Source: PALSA-911 sp037442565 (GTDB taxonomy: Bacteria > Pseudomonadota > Alphaproteobacteria > Acetobacterales > Acetobacteraceae). From it: a stretch of DNA of 27,799 bases. Positions 6,935 through 14,521 of this stretch are shown here, in pieces. The stretch spans positions 1 through 27,799 of the forward strand of contig JBBIQA010000039.1 of assembly GCA_037442565.1 (NCBI GenBank). The letters run 5' to 3'. Below the pieces are notes generated by a model that was not told the origin of the DNA, ran no database searches, and saw only the letters and a list, made by a program, of their open reading frames with translations. Position 1 is the first letter of the stretch; each line of letters opens with the position of its first letter. The position numbers and the translations under genes were made by a program.

Positions 6935-9346
6935 CTAGGTTCCCGGCGGGCCGGGGATCAGATGGATCGTCGCGCTGACCCGCCCGGGCAGCGGGCCGAG
7001 GGTGATCGTTTCCCCATCGCGCCACCTGGATATGAAATCGGCGGCATGCCGCGACAAGGGATTGCCGGACTGGCCGGGCGCCATGACGAATCGCGACCGG
7101 TCGAGGTCGGCCAGATCATACACCCCGCGATAGGACGCGCCGTGCACGGAATCGAACCTGTCGGCGGAAATGCCGGCCGGGCGGCCGTCCTGGCGGTTGA
7201 GCGTGCTGTCATCGCCGGGCACCGGAACGCGCCGCGTGGTCAGCCAGCCCAGCACGGGAAGGGCGCGCAGGATCGGATGGGCGAACACCGCCTGGTGCAC
7301 GTCCCCCCAGCGCCAGGCGGCGGGGTCGGCGCCGTGCCCGCGGCGCAGTTGCGTCACGGCGCGCACGAACGCCTCCGCCACCAGGGGCGCGCAGTCCCCG
7401 CCGCACCAGAGCGCGCCCTGCGGCGACAGGGCGAAGGCAACGGTTTCCATGCGCGGACCGGCGGCGGAGCGGGGAATGCCGGTCTTTTCCAGCACCAGGG
7501 CGAAGAAATATTCCAGCCACTGATTGAAGATCAGCGGCTGCGGCCGGTCCATCGCCATCGTGCCGTCCCAGCCGCGCAGCAGCGCGCGGGCCTGTTCGGC
7601 CGGGCCGGGCGGCAGGTCGGCGGCCAGCAGCCGGGGCAGAAGCTGGCGGGCGTAGGTGCTGCGCACGTCGGTCTGCATGCGCGTGAAGTCCTCCACGCCG
7701 GGCTTGCCGGCCGCGTCCAGTAATTCCCGGATCCGCTGGCTGCGCCAGTCGCCGAACCAGTCATCGCCGAGGAAAATGGGAAAATTCGCCGGCGCGATGC
7801 GTTCGTTGGCATTGACCAGCCGGCCGCTGGCCGGCGCGACGTAGCGCGGCAGCTGGGCGCCGGACGCGAGCCCGATCCAGTCATGCGCGCCGTCCGCGCC
7901 GGGCACCGGATCGCGGCCGTCGGGGTTGCGGCGCACCGGAATGCGGCCGGTGACATACAAAGCGATGCGCTCGCGGTCCGCCACCAGCAGGTTCTGCGCC
8001 GGGGCGCTGATCCGCCCGGCGGCGAGCCCGGCCTGATCGATGTCGATGGCCTGGTTCAGCGCCTCGAGCCCGGCGGCGGCGGTGTCGCCGGGGGCGAGGT
8101 TGCCCATCGCCACGGCCAGCAACGGGCCGGACGGGTCGGTCAGGTCGGAGATCACCGGACCGTGGCGGGTTTCGCGTACGCGCAGGATTTCGTCGGGCTG
8201 GCCGCGGATGCGGATACGTTCATCGCGGACCGTGAACGGGCGCGGTCCGTCCGGGGTCAGGTAGCCCGCCTGGCCGTCGGCGGTGGTGGCCGTGGTTTCG
8301 ATGAACACGTCTTGCACGTCTGCGCCGGTGGTGGTGAAGGTCCAGGCGATGTGGCCGTTATGGCCGATCACCAGGAAGGGAACGCCGGGGGCGGTGGCGC
8401 CGGCCAGGATGCCGTCGGCGGTTTCGATCCGCGCCAGGTACCAGATGCCCGGCTTGCCGAACGCCAGATGCGGATCGCCCGCCAGCAGCGGCGCGCCGGT
8501 GGCGCTGTGCGCGCCATCCACCGCCCATTCGTTCGATGCACTGCCGGGCAGGGTGAAGGGGCCGGGAAACACCGGCAGTTCAGCGGCCAGCCGCGCGGCG
8601 GCCCGTGCCGCGTCCGCATCCGGCGGCACGGCGGCATAGGGCCGACCGTCGCTGATGTCGGGCGGCCAGAGCGTCTCGACGATGCGCGGATCGAGCTTGC
8701 CGGCCATCGACAGGCGGGCGAGCTTCATCCGCCAGTTCGACGACAGCCAAAGCCCCATGGTCTTGCCCCAGAGCAGGCTGTCCACCGGCGTCCAGGGCGC
8801 TGGCGCGCCGAACAGGATGAACTCCGGCGCGCTGAACCGCCCGCGCGCCGCGATCCAGGCATTCACGCCGCGCGCATAGGCCTCCAGCATCGCGCGGGTT
8901 TCCGCCGGCAGCGTGGCGAGGTCGGCTTCCGCCGCCCGGCGCAGGCCGAGCACGCGCATCGACCGGTCCAGCTTCAGCGTCACCGGCCCGGCAATTTCCG
9001 ACAGCCGGCCGGAGGCGTTGCGCCGCATCAGGTCCATCTGGAACATGCGGTCGCGGGCATGCACGAAGCCGAGCGCGGCCGCGCCGTCCAGTGCCGTGGC
9101 GGCGTGGATGCGGGGCACGCCGTCCTGGTCGAAGCTGATCTCCACCGGGCCGGACAGGCCGGGAATCGCGGCGGTCTGGCGCGCGGCGGGCAGGCTCCAC
9201 CACAGCGCGCCGGCGGCCAGCCCCGCCAGCGCCAGTACCAGCGCGAGTATCAGAACCAGGGGGATGACGATCAGCAGTCGCAGGAGCCTTCGCAGGGATA
9301 CGTGCACGTGCCCAGGGTGGCCGCCTTCGCGGCGGAACGAAAGCAA
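6935..9346 (-). CDS. Penicillin acylase family Ntn-hydrolase, membrane-anchored
   Basis: The frame has 803 residues. Members hydrolyse amide bonds of penicillins, cephalosporins, acyl-homoserine lactones or other N-acyl compounds after self-cleavage into alpha and beta chains. A basic N-terminus and one hydrophobic helix (about residues 21-46) give a signal anchor. VEISFDQDGVPRIHA, ALGFVHARDRMFQMDLMRR and GRLSEIAG are standard alpha-chain motifs. GSASNEWAVDG places the probable nucleophile at Ser271, so the alpha chain would be about 220 residues. The C-terminus contains DDSTLNRQ and MAPGQSGNPLS. The first start is TTG (9344-9346), only three bases after the lactonase-like gene stops; GTG at 9305-9307 is an alternative, and neither has a clear Shine-Dalgarno sequence. 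Substrate is unknown; the lactonase-like neighbour makes acyl-homoserine lactones one candidate. Confidence 0.88.
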   Translation of the reverse strand: MLSFRREGGHPGHVHVSLRRLLRLLIVIPLVLILALVLALAGLAAGALWWSLPAARQTAAIPGLSGPVEISFDQDGVPRIHAATALDGAAALGFVHARDRMFQMDLMRRNASGRLSEIAGPVTLKLDRSMRVLGLRRAAEADLATLPAETRAMLEAYARGVNAWIAARGRFSAPEFILFGAPAPWTPVDSLLWGKTMGLWLSSNWRMKLARLSMAGKLDPRIVETLWPPDISDGRPYAAVPPDADAARAAARLAAELPVFPGPFTLPGSASNEWAVDGAHSATGAPLLAGDPHLAFGKPGIWYLARIETADGILAGATAPGVPFLVIGHNGHIAWTFTTTGADVQDVFIETTATTADGQAGYLTPDGPRPFTVRDERIRIRGQPDEILRVRETRHGPVISDLTDPSGPLLAVAMGNLAPGDTAAAGLEALNQAIDIDQAGLAAGRISAPAQNLLVADRERIALYVTGRIPVRRNPDGRDPVPGADGAHDWIGLASGAQLPRYVAPASGRLVNANERIAPANFPIFLGDDWFGDWRSQRIRELLDAAGKPGVEDFTRMQTDVRSTYARQLLPRLLAADLPPGPAEQARALLRGWDGTMAMDRPQPLIFNQWLEYFFALVLEKTGIPRSAAGPRMETVAFALSPQGALWCGGDCAPLVAEAFVRAVTQLRRGHGADPAAWRWGDVHQAVFAHPILRALPVLGWLTTRRVPVPGDDSTLNRQDGRPAGISADRFDSVHGASYRGVYDLADLDRSRFVMAPGQSGNPLSRHAADFISRWRDGETITLGPLPGRVSATIHLIPGPPGT

Positions 9347-9349
9347 AGA

Positions 9350-10165
9350 TTATGCGAGGATGGGTACGACGGGCGGCAAATCGAGCTGCGCCACATCCTC
9401 CAGGCCGCGATAGCGTGGGAAGGTTTCGAGGATCAGCGGGTCGTGGCCGGGGATGATGTGGTCGGGGCCGTCGGCCAGGCTTTCCAGGATGTCGTAGCCC
9501 TTCAGCATCCGCGCCACGTCCACCACCACCGGGAACGGGTTCCGCTTACGGATGTTGCCCCACATGTGCGAGCTGTCGCCGGCCAGCACGACCCAGCCGC
9601 GCCTGGTCGGCACGCGGATCGCCTGGATGCCCATGGAATGCCCGCCGATCAGGTGCAGGGTAACGCCAGGCGCGATCTCGCTGGTGCCGTTGTGGAATTT
9701 CAGCTTGTCGGCATACAGCGCGCGCACCGCGCTTTGCACATCCTCCACATCGAACGGCCGGCGCAGGAAGGGCAGGCACATGCAGGGGCCGGTGCAATAG
9801 GCCATTTCCGATTCCTGGATGTGGAAATTGGCCTTGGGGAAATATTCCATTCCCCCGGCGTGGTCCCAGTGCATATGCGTCAGCACCACGTCCGGCACCT
9901 CGGAGGGTTCGACGCCGACCATGCGCAGCGCCTCGTCCACCGGGCGGATCAGCTCGCGCCCGCGGCGCTGGGCGGAAGCGGGGTTGAAGCCGGTGTCCAT
10001 GACGATGGTGCGCCCGCCGCCGCGAATGGTGAAGACCAGGAAATCCAGCTTGGCCGGCGCCATGTGGTCGTCCGGCATCAGGTAGTGCTGCGCCTGGATG
10101 CGGCCATCGAAGACGCCGTAGCGCAGGGCCAGGATTTCATAGGTGATGGCGGGCGTCTGGCTCAT
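9350..10165 (-). CDS. Metallo-beta-lactamase-fold hydrolase, N-acyl homoserine lactonase-like
   Basis: The protein has 271 residues. The dinuclear metal site is complete: THMHWDHAGG gives His97, His99, Asp101 and His102; IGGHSMGIQ gives His176; LAGDSSH gives Asp197; IIPGHDP gives His241. Segments such as IVMDTGFNP, RGRELIRP, FHIQESEMAYCTG and NPFPVVVD resemble the AttM/AiiB-type lactonase group more than beta-lactamases or glyoxalase II. The sequence therefore suggests a lactone ring-opening enzyme, with acyl-homoserine lactone, 4-pyridoxolactone or a catabolic lactone as possible substrates. No signal peptide is seen, so it should be cytoplasmic. It is first in the minus-strand run, divergent from the carboxymuconolactone-decarboxylase-like gene 124 bases away. 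Confidence 0.85.
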   Translation of the reverse strand: MSQTPAITYEILALRYGVFDGRIQAQHYLMPDDHMAPAKLDFLVFTIRGGGRTIVMDTGFNPASAQRRGRELIRPVDEALRMVGVEPSEVPDVVLTHMHWDHAGGMEYFPKANFHIQESEMAYCTGPCMCLPFLRRPFDVEDVQSAVRALYADKLKFHNGTSEIAPGVTLHLIGGHSMGIQAIRVPTRRGWVVLAGDSSHMWGNIRKRNPFPVVVDVARMLKGYDILESLADGPDHIIPGHDPLILETFPRYRGLEDVAQLDLPPVVPILA

Positions 10166-10289
10166 GGTTCGTTTCCCCGTGGTGCGCTTGGGTTGTTGGT
10201 TGGCGGCCAGTCAACCGCTTGCCGTCCCTGGTGGCAATCTCTACGGTCCGGCCAGTCCAATTGCCTGCCAATATGGAGGAGATGAACCC

Positions 10290-10700
10290 ATGGCCGATCG
10301 TCCCGAATTTTCCAGCGACCTGTTCAAGAAGGGCCTTCAGGTCCGCCGCGAGGTGCTCGGCGACGAGTATGTGAACAAGTCCATCGCCGCCGCGACAGAC
10401 TTCAACGCCGCCCTGCAGCAGCAGGCCACCGAAAGCGCCTGGGGCGCGATCTGGACCCGCCCGGGGCTGGACCGCAAGACGCGCAGCATGCTCAACCTCG
10501 CCATGCTGTCGGCGCTGAACCGAGGCCATGAGTTCAAGCTGCATGTACGCGGCGCGGTGAACAACGGCGTGACGCGCGACGAGATCAAGGAAGTGCTGCT
10601 CCAGGTCGGCGGCTATTGCGGCGTGCCGGCCGCGGTGGAGGCGTTCCGCCTGGCTTCCGAGGTGTTCAAGGAAATCGATTCCGCCAAAAGCGGCGACTGA
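10290..10700 (+). CDS. Carboxymuconolactone decarboxylase family protein
   Basis: The protein has 136 residues from the ATG at 10290, with an excellent GGAGGA nine bases upstream. An earlier in-frame ATG at 10143 lies in the divergent gene and is not credible. The length matches PcaC-type 4-carboxymuconolactone decarboxylases. Visible motifs are WGAIWTRPGLDRKTRSMLNL, HEFKLHVRGAVNNGVTRDEI and LLQVGGYCGVPAAVEAFRLA. There is no CxxC pair of the AhpD peroxidase type, so a decarboxylase or lactone-acting role is more likely than peroxide reduction. No other pca genes are present, so the true substrate is uncertain. The dehydrogenase begins three bases after the stop, and the two are almost certainly one transcript. 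Confidence 0.87.
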   Translation: MADRPEFSSDLFKKGLQVRREVLGDEYVNKSIAAATDFNAALQQQATESAWGAIWTRPGLDRKTRSMLNLAMLSALNRGHEFKLHVRGAVNNGVTRDEIKEVLLQVGGYCGVPAAVEAFRLASEVFKEIDSAKSGD

Positions 10701-10703
10701 TCC

Positions 10704-11612
10704 ATGTCGGAAAAGCCAACCGTCGGCTTCGTCGGAGTCGGCAACATGGGCTGGCCGATGGCCGCCTGCCTGGTGCGCGCCGGCTTCACCGTGCACGTGA
10801 ACGACAGTCGGCGCGAGGTCGCCGACAATTTCGTCCAGCAGGTTGGGGGCTTCGCCCCCGACAGCCTGCGCCAGCTGGCGGCGGGCTCGGACGTGGTGAT
10901 CACCATGCTGCCGACCAGCAAGATCGTCTCGCATGTGCTGGCGGATGCCGAGGACAGCATCCTGGCGGGCATCCGGCCCGGCACGATCGTGATCGAAATG
11001 AGCTCCGGCGAGCCGACCGTAACGAAGGGGCTGGCGGAGAAGGTGGCGGCGCTGGGCGGGCATCTGATCGACGCGCCGGTGTCGGGCGGCGTGCCGCGGG
11101 CCAAGACCGGGCAACTGGCGATCATGGTGGGCGGCGAGTCCGCCATCATCGACCGGGCGTTGCCGGTGCTGGAAGGCATGGGCACGTCCATCCTGCGCAC
11201 CGGCGGCGTGGGGTCGGGCCAGGCGATGAAGGCGCTGAACAACCTGGTCAGCGCCGGCGGCTTCCTGATCGGGATCGAGGCGCTGCTGATCGGCCAACGC
11301 TTCGGGCTGGACCCGGAGGTGATGGTGGACGTGCTGAACGCGGCGACGGGGATGAACAACTCGACGCAGAAGAAGTTCAAGCAGTTCGTGCTGTCGCGTA
11401 AATTCGACAGCGGCTTCTCGCTGGATCTGCTGGTGAAGGATCTGTCCATTGCCATGGGCGTCGGACGGGAAACCGGCACGGCGACGCCGTTCGCCGCATT
11501 GTGCCGGGAACTGACCGCCGCGACCGCGATGATGCTGGGCCCGGGGGCGGATCATACGGAACTGGCGAGACTGCCGGAAAAGCTGGCCGGGGAAGAATTG
11601 GGCGTCAAGTAA
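10704..11612 (+). CDS. NAD(P)-dependent beta-hydroxyacid dehydrogenase (3-hydroxyisobutyrate dehydrogenase family)
   Basis: The protein has 302 residues, normal for the family. The Rossmann fold opens VGFVGVGNMGWPMA, with the GxGxxG dinucleotide loop at residues 11-16. The substrate motif DAPVSGGVPRAKTGQL lies at 123-138 and the catalytic lysine is Lys176 in GQAMKALNNL. The helical C-terminal domain contains FSLDLLVKDLSIAM. Such enzymes oxidise 3-hydroxyisobutyrate, tartronate semialdehyde, 2-(hydroxymethyl)glutarate and similar acids, so the substrate cannot be fixed from sequence. Asn34-Asp35 after the second strand (VHVNDSRR) replaces the usual Asn-Arg. It sits between the decarboxylase-like gene and the enoyl-CoA hydratase gene (15-base gap), pointing to a degradative pathway through CoA esters. 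Confidence 0.9.
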   Translation: MSEKPTVGFVGVGNMGWPMAACLVRAGFTVHVNDSRREVADNFVQQVGGFAPDSLRQLAAGSDVVITMLPTSKIVSHVLADAEDSILAGIRPGTIVIEMSSGEPTVTKGLAEKVAALGGHLIDAPVSGGVPRAKTGQLAIMVGGESAIIDRALPVLEGMGTSILRTGGVGSGQAMKALNNLVSAGGFLIGIEALLIGQRFGLDPEVMVDVLNAATGMNNSTQKKFKQFVLSRKFDSGFSLDLLVKDLSIAMGVGRETGTATPFAALCRELTAATAMMLGPGADHTELARLPEKLAGEELGVK

Positions 11613-11626
11613 TAAAGGAAACCACC

Positions 11627-12394
11627 ATGTCCGAGCACGTGATCCTCTCCAGCGCCGGCGGCGTGCTGGAGATCCGGCTGAACCGGCCGGAGAAGAAGAA
11701 CGCCCTGACGCGGGACATGTACAACGCGATGGCCGCCGCCTTCGACGCCGCCAACGATGATCCCTCGGTGCGGGTGCTGGTGCTGACCGGCACCGGCGAT
11801 GCGTTCACCTCCGGCAACGATGTCGGCGATTTCCAGAAGCGCGCCAATGGCGGGCTGGAAAGTTCGGCCGGGCGGTTCCTGCCGGCGATCTCCGGATTGC
11901 AGAAGCCGCTGATCGGTGCGGTGAACGGCATGGCGATCGGTGTCGGCACGACCATGCTCATGCATTGCGACCTGCTGGTCGCCGCGACCAATGCGCGGTT
12001 CATGATGCCGTTCACGGCCCTGGGCCTGGTGCCGGAGGCGGCGAGTTCGATGCTGGTGCCGCGTGCGATCGGGCATGTACGGGCCAGCGCGATGCTGCTG
12101 CTGGGCGAGGGGATCGACGCGCAAACCGCGCTTGAATGGGGCATGGTCAACAAGGTGGTGGATCAGGCCGTCCTGATGGACACCGCTCGCGAAATGGCCG
12201 CCCGGCTGGCGGCGCTGCCGCCGGAGGCGGTGCGACAGACCAAGGCGCTGATGAAGCACGACACGCAGGACGTGCCGGGGCGGATGGAAGCGGAACTGGC
12301 GATCTTCAAGCAGCGTTTGGTCTCGCCGGAGGCGAAGGAGGCGTTCACCGCGTTCGCCGAGAAGCGCAAACCGGATTTCTCCAGGTTCTACTGA
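11627..12394 (+). CDS. Enoyl-CoA hydratase/isomerase family protein
   Basis: The protein has 255 residues from the ATG at 11627, with AAAGGAA upstream. The crotonase fold is clear: IRLNRPEKKNALTRDMY, the oxyanion-hole segment FTSGNDVGDF (60-69), AVNGMAIGVGTTMLMHCDLL (99-116) and MPFTALGLVPEAASSMLVPR (127-146). Hydratases have two catalytic glutamates. Here the first position (GGGCE in hydratases) is Thr in GVGTT, while Glu137 lies in the PEAASS context that resembles delta3,delta2-enoyl-CoA isomerases. An isomerase or atypical activity is therefore as likely as hydration. It is cotranscribed with the dehydrogenase upstream, and a lipoprotein gene follows after 16 bases. Confidence 0.9.
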   Translation: MSEHVILSSAGGVLEIRLNRPEKKNALTRDMYNAMAAAFDAANDDPSVRVLVLTGTGDAFTSGNDVGDFQKRANGGLESSAGRFLPAISGLQKPLIGAVNGMAIGVGTTMLMHCDLLVAATNARFMMPFTALGLVPEAASSMLVPRAIGHVRASAMLLLGEGIDAQTALEWGMVNKVVDQAVLMDTAREMAARLAALPPEAVRQTKALMKHDTQDVPGRMEAELAIFKQRLVSPEAKEAFTAFAEKRKPDFSRFY

Positions 12395-12410
12395 GAGAAG
12401 GGAGGTTGCG

Positions 12411-12773
12411 ATGCCGTGCAAGCCGGTCCTTCGCGTGATCGCCTTGTGCCTGCCGATCCTGGCCTGCCAGACCGGGCCCGTGGTCACGACCTTCGATGGC
12501 ACCTACACCGGCGAGGCGATCAATGTTTCGCCACCCGTGCGCAACTGCCAGCCATCGACCACCACGGCGCCGATGACCGTGCGGGACGGGCGGGTGTCGT
12601 TCGGCCTGTTCCGCGGCAGGGTCAGTCCGGCCGGCACGGTGCAGATGCAGTCCGAGCAGAACACATTGTCCGGCCAGTTCACCGGCGACCGGTTCGTTGG
12701 CCAGTTCCAGCAGGGCCTGTTCGTGGCCCCGGGGATCTTTTGTACCTACAAACTGGAAATGACCCGCCAGTAG
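12411..12773 (+). CDS. Small lipoprotein, first of a tandem paralogous pair
   Basis: The protein has 120 residues. The ATG at 12411 has AGGGAGG six bases upstream. The signal peptide ends in a good lipobox (ILAC), so Cys19 should be lipidated. The mature part contains FDGTYTGEAINV, NCQPSTTTAPMTV, a Gly-rich beta-strand region (SGQFTGDRFVGQFQ) and the ending CTYKLEMTRQ. The same framework recurs in the next gene, so the two arose by duplication. Two cysteines other than the lipobox one probably form a disulphide. The alternating pattern suggests a small beta-barrel or beta-sandwich. I do not recognise a named family. The gene is embedded in a run of CoA-ester enzymes with no obvious functional link. 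Confidence 0.82.
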   Translation: MPCKPVLRVIALCLPILACQTGPVVTTFDGTYTGEAINVSPPVRNCQPSTTTAPMTVRDGRVSFGLFRGRVSPAGTVQMQSEQNTLSGQFTGDRFVGQFQQGLFVAPGIFCTYKLEMTRQ

Positions 12774-12821
12774 CCGGCCGCTTGCGCGGGCAGCTTCCTG
12801 GATCGGGACGATGAGGGGATC

Positions 12822-13217
12822 ATGCCGAAGACAAACCTTCTACCGACCGTACTCGGTCTTTTGGCGCTGACCCTGCCGGTCGCGGGCTGCCAGGTCGGAC
12901 CGGCCTCCTCGATTTTCGACGGCTACTACACCGGGGAAACCAAGAACGTCACCGATGGTGTCGGCAATTGCCCGACGACCCAGACGGGCACGCCGATGCG
13001 CGTAACCGGGGGACAGGTGCTCTACGGCGATTTTAAGGGCCATGTGGGGGCCGACGGCTCCCTGCAGATGGATACCTGGCGCGATAGCCTGACGGGCTCG
13101 TTCAAGAACTCCGTGTCCGGCCAGTTCAGTGGCGAGACATTCCTCGGCAAGCTGGAATTGCGCCAGCCGCCGCCGTCCAAGCTGGTCTGCACCTACAAGC
13201 TGGAACTGTCGCGTTGA
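12822..13217 (+). CDS. Small lipoprotein, second of a tandem paralogous pair
   Basis: The protein has 131 residues. The ATG at 12822 has GAGGGG upstream. The signal peptide ends PVAGC, a clean lipobox with Cys23. The mature part shares with its neighbour FDGYYTGETKNV, GNCPTT...GTPMRV, GGQVLYGDFKGHV, SGQFSGETFLGKLE and the end CTYKLELSR. An insertion around SFKNSVSG and the PPPSK segment make it slightly longer. Divergence is substantial, so the duplication is not recent. Function is unknown; an outer-membrane or periplasmic anchored beta-rich protein is the best structural guess. The CoA-transferase gene begins 76 bases downstream. Confidence 0.82.
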   Translation: MPKTNLLPTVLGLLALTLPVAGCQVGPASSIFDGYYTGETKNVTDGVGNCPTTQTGTPMRVTGGQVLYGDFKGHVGADGSLQMDTWRDSLTGSFKNSVSGQFSGETFLGKLELRQPPPSKLVCTYKLELSR

Positions 13218-13293
13218 TAGCCGACGGGGCCGGCGGTTTGCCAGCCTCGATCGCGGACCTATAACCGGTGCAGGAAATATCAGGAGCCTCCGC

Positions 13294-14508
13294 ATGAGCA
13301 CACCGACCGGTCCTCTCAAGGGCCTGCGCGTATTCGACCTTACCCGCGTCCTGGCCGGACCTACCTGCGCGCAGATGCTCGGCGATCTTGGTGCCGACGT
13401 GATCAAGATCGAAAAGCCGGGCTCGGGCGACGATACCCGTGGCTTCGCGCCGCCGGTGATGCCGGGCACGAAGGAAAGTGCCTATTTCGTCGGGGTGAAC
13501 CGCAACAAGCGCTCGGTGACGCTGGATATCGCGACGAAGGAAGGCCAGGAGCTGGCGCTGCGGCTGATCGCGCAGAGCGACATCCTGGTGGAGAACTTCA
13601 AGGTCGGCGCCCTGGCGAAATACGGCCTGGGCTATGAGCAGCTGCACGCGAGGTTTCCGAAGCTGGTCTATTGCTCGATCACCGGCTTCGGCCAAACCGG
13701 ACCCTACGCGCCGCGCCCCGGCTATGACAGCCTGATCCAGGGCATGGGCGGTGTGATGAGCCTGACCGGGGAGCCGGACGGCCAGCCGCAGAAGGTGGGC
13801 GTGCCGGTCGCCGACCTGTTCGCCGGGCTGTACGGCTGCATCGGCATCCTGGCCGCCATCCGCCATCGCGACGCGACGGGGATCGGCCAGCAGATCGACA
13901 TCGGCATGCTCGACACGCATGTGGCCTGGCTGGCGAACCAGGGCATGAACTACCTGGCCACCGGCGAGAACCCGGCGCGGCTGGGCAACCAGCATCCGAA
14001 CATCGTGCCGTATCAGGTGTTCCCGACCGAGGACGGCTACATGGTGTTGTCGGTCGGCAACGATCCCACCTTCAAGCGCTTCTGCGAGGCGTTCGATCTG
14101 ACGCATCTGCTGGCCGACGAGCGCTTCGCCACCAACGCCGCCCGGGTGGCGAACCGCCAGCTGGTGACCGACACGCTGACGCCGGTGATGCAGACGCATC
14201 CGACGAACTGGTGGGTGGACCGGCTGGAGGAACTGAAGATCGGCTGCGGCCCGATCAACACGCTGAAGCAGGTGTTCGCCGATCCGCACGTGCAGTCCCG
14301 CGGCGTGGTGGTGGAAATGCCGCACGCGTCGCTGCCGCCGGGCGGCACCGTGAAGGTGATCGCCAACCCGGTGCGGCTGTCGGAAACGCCCCCCGATTAC
14401 CGCCTGCCGCCGCCCGTGCTCGGGCAGCATACGGATGAGGTGCTGCAGCAGGCGCTCGGCCTGGACGCGGCGAAACTCGCGGAACTGCGCGGCAAGGGCG
14501 TGATCTAA
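13294..14508 (+). CDS. Class III (CaiB/BaiF) CoA-transferase
   Basis: The protein has 404 residues from the ATG at 13294, which has AGGAG seven bases upstream. Class III enzymes move CoA between carboxylic acids through an aspartyl-CoA intermediate. Motifs: LKGLRVFDLTRVLAGPTCAQ (8-27), LGADVIKIEKPGSGDDTRG (32-50), NRNKRSVTLD (69-78), CSITGFGQTGPYAPRPGYD (127-145) and VGVPVADLFAGLYG, in which Asp174 is the expected nucleophile (Asp169 in formyl-CoA transferase). The family includes formyl-CoA, succinyl-CoA:(R)-benzylsuccinate, mesaconyl-CoA and L-carnitine CoA-transferases, so the acid is not identifiable. With the upstream dehydrogenase and crotonase it suggests activation and breakdown of an unusual organic acid. 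The N-terminus fits the family with no extension. Confidence 0.92.
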   Translation: MSTPTGPLKGLRVFDLTRVLAGPTCAQMLGDLGADVIKIEKPGSGDDTRGFAPPVMPGTKESAYFVGVNRNKRSVTLDIATKEGQELALRLIAQSDILVENFKVGALAKYGLGYEQLHARFPKLVYCSITGFGQTGPYAPRPGYDSLIQGMGGVMSLTGEPDGQPQKVGVPVADLFAGLYGCIGILAAIRHRDATGIGQQIDIGMLDTHVAWLANQGMNYLATGENPARLGNQHPNIVPYQVFPTEDGYMVLSVGNDPTFKRFCEAFDLTHLLADERFATNAARVANRQLVTDTLTPVMQTHPTNWWVDRLEELKIGCGPINTLKQVFADPHVQSRGVVVEMPHASLPPGGTVKVIANPVRLSETPPDYRLPPPVLGQHTDEVLQQALGLDAAKLAELRGKGVI

Positions 14509-14521
14509 GGCCGCCGCCGCC

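Noticed and set aside
7883..10285. 800-residue open frame on the plus strand opposite the acylase and metallo-hydrolase genes
   Set aside because: It spans two well-supported minus-strand genes and their junction, with a composition typical of antisense reading of GC-rich codons and no family motif.
10137..11555. 472-residue minus-strand frame opposite the decarboxylase-like and dehydrogenase genes
   Set aside because: It overlaps two genes with clear catalytic motifs on the plus strand; the His/Arg/Gln-rich sequence shows no domain.
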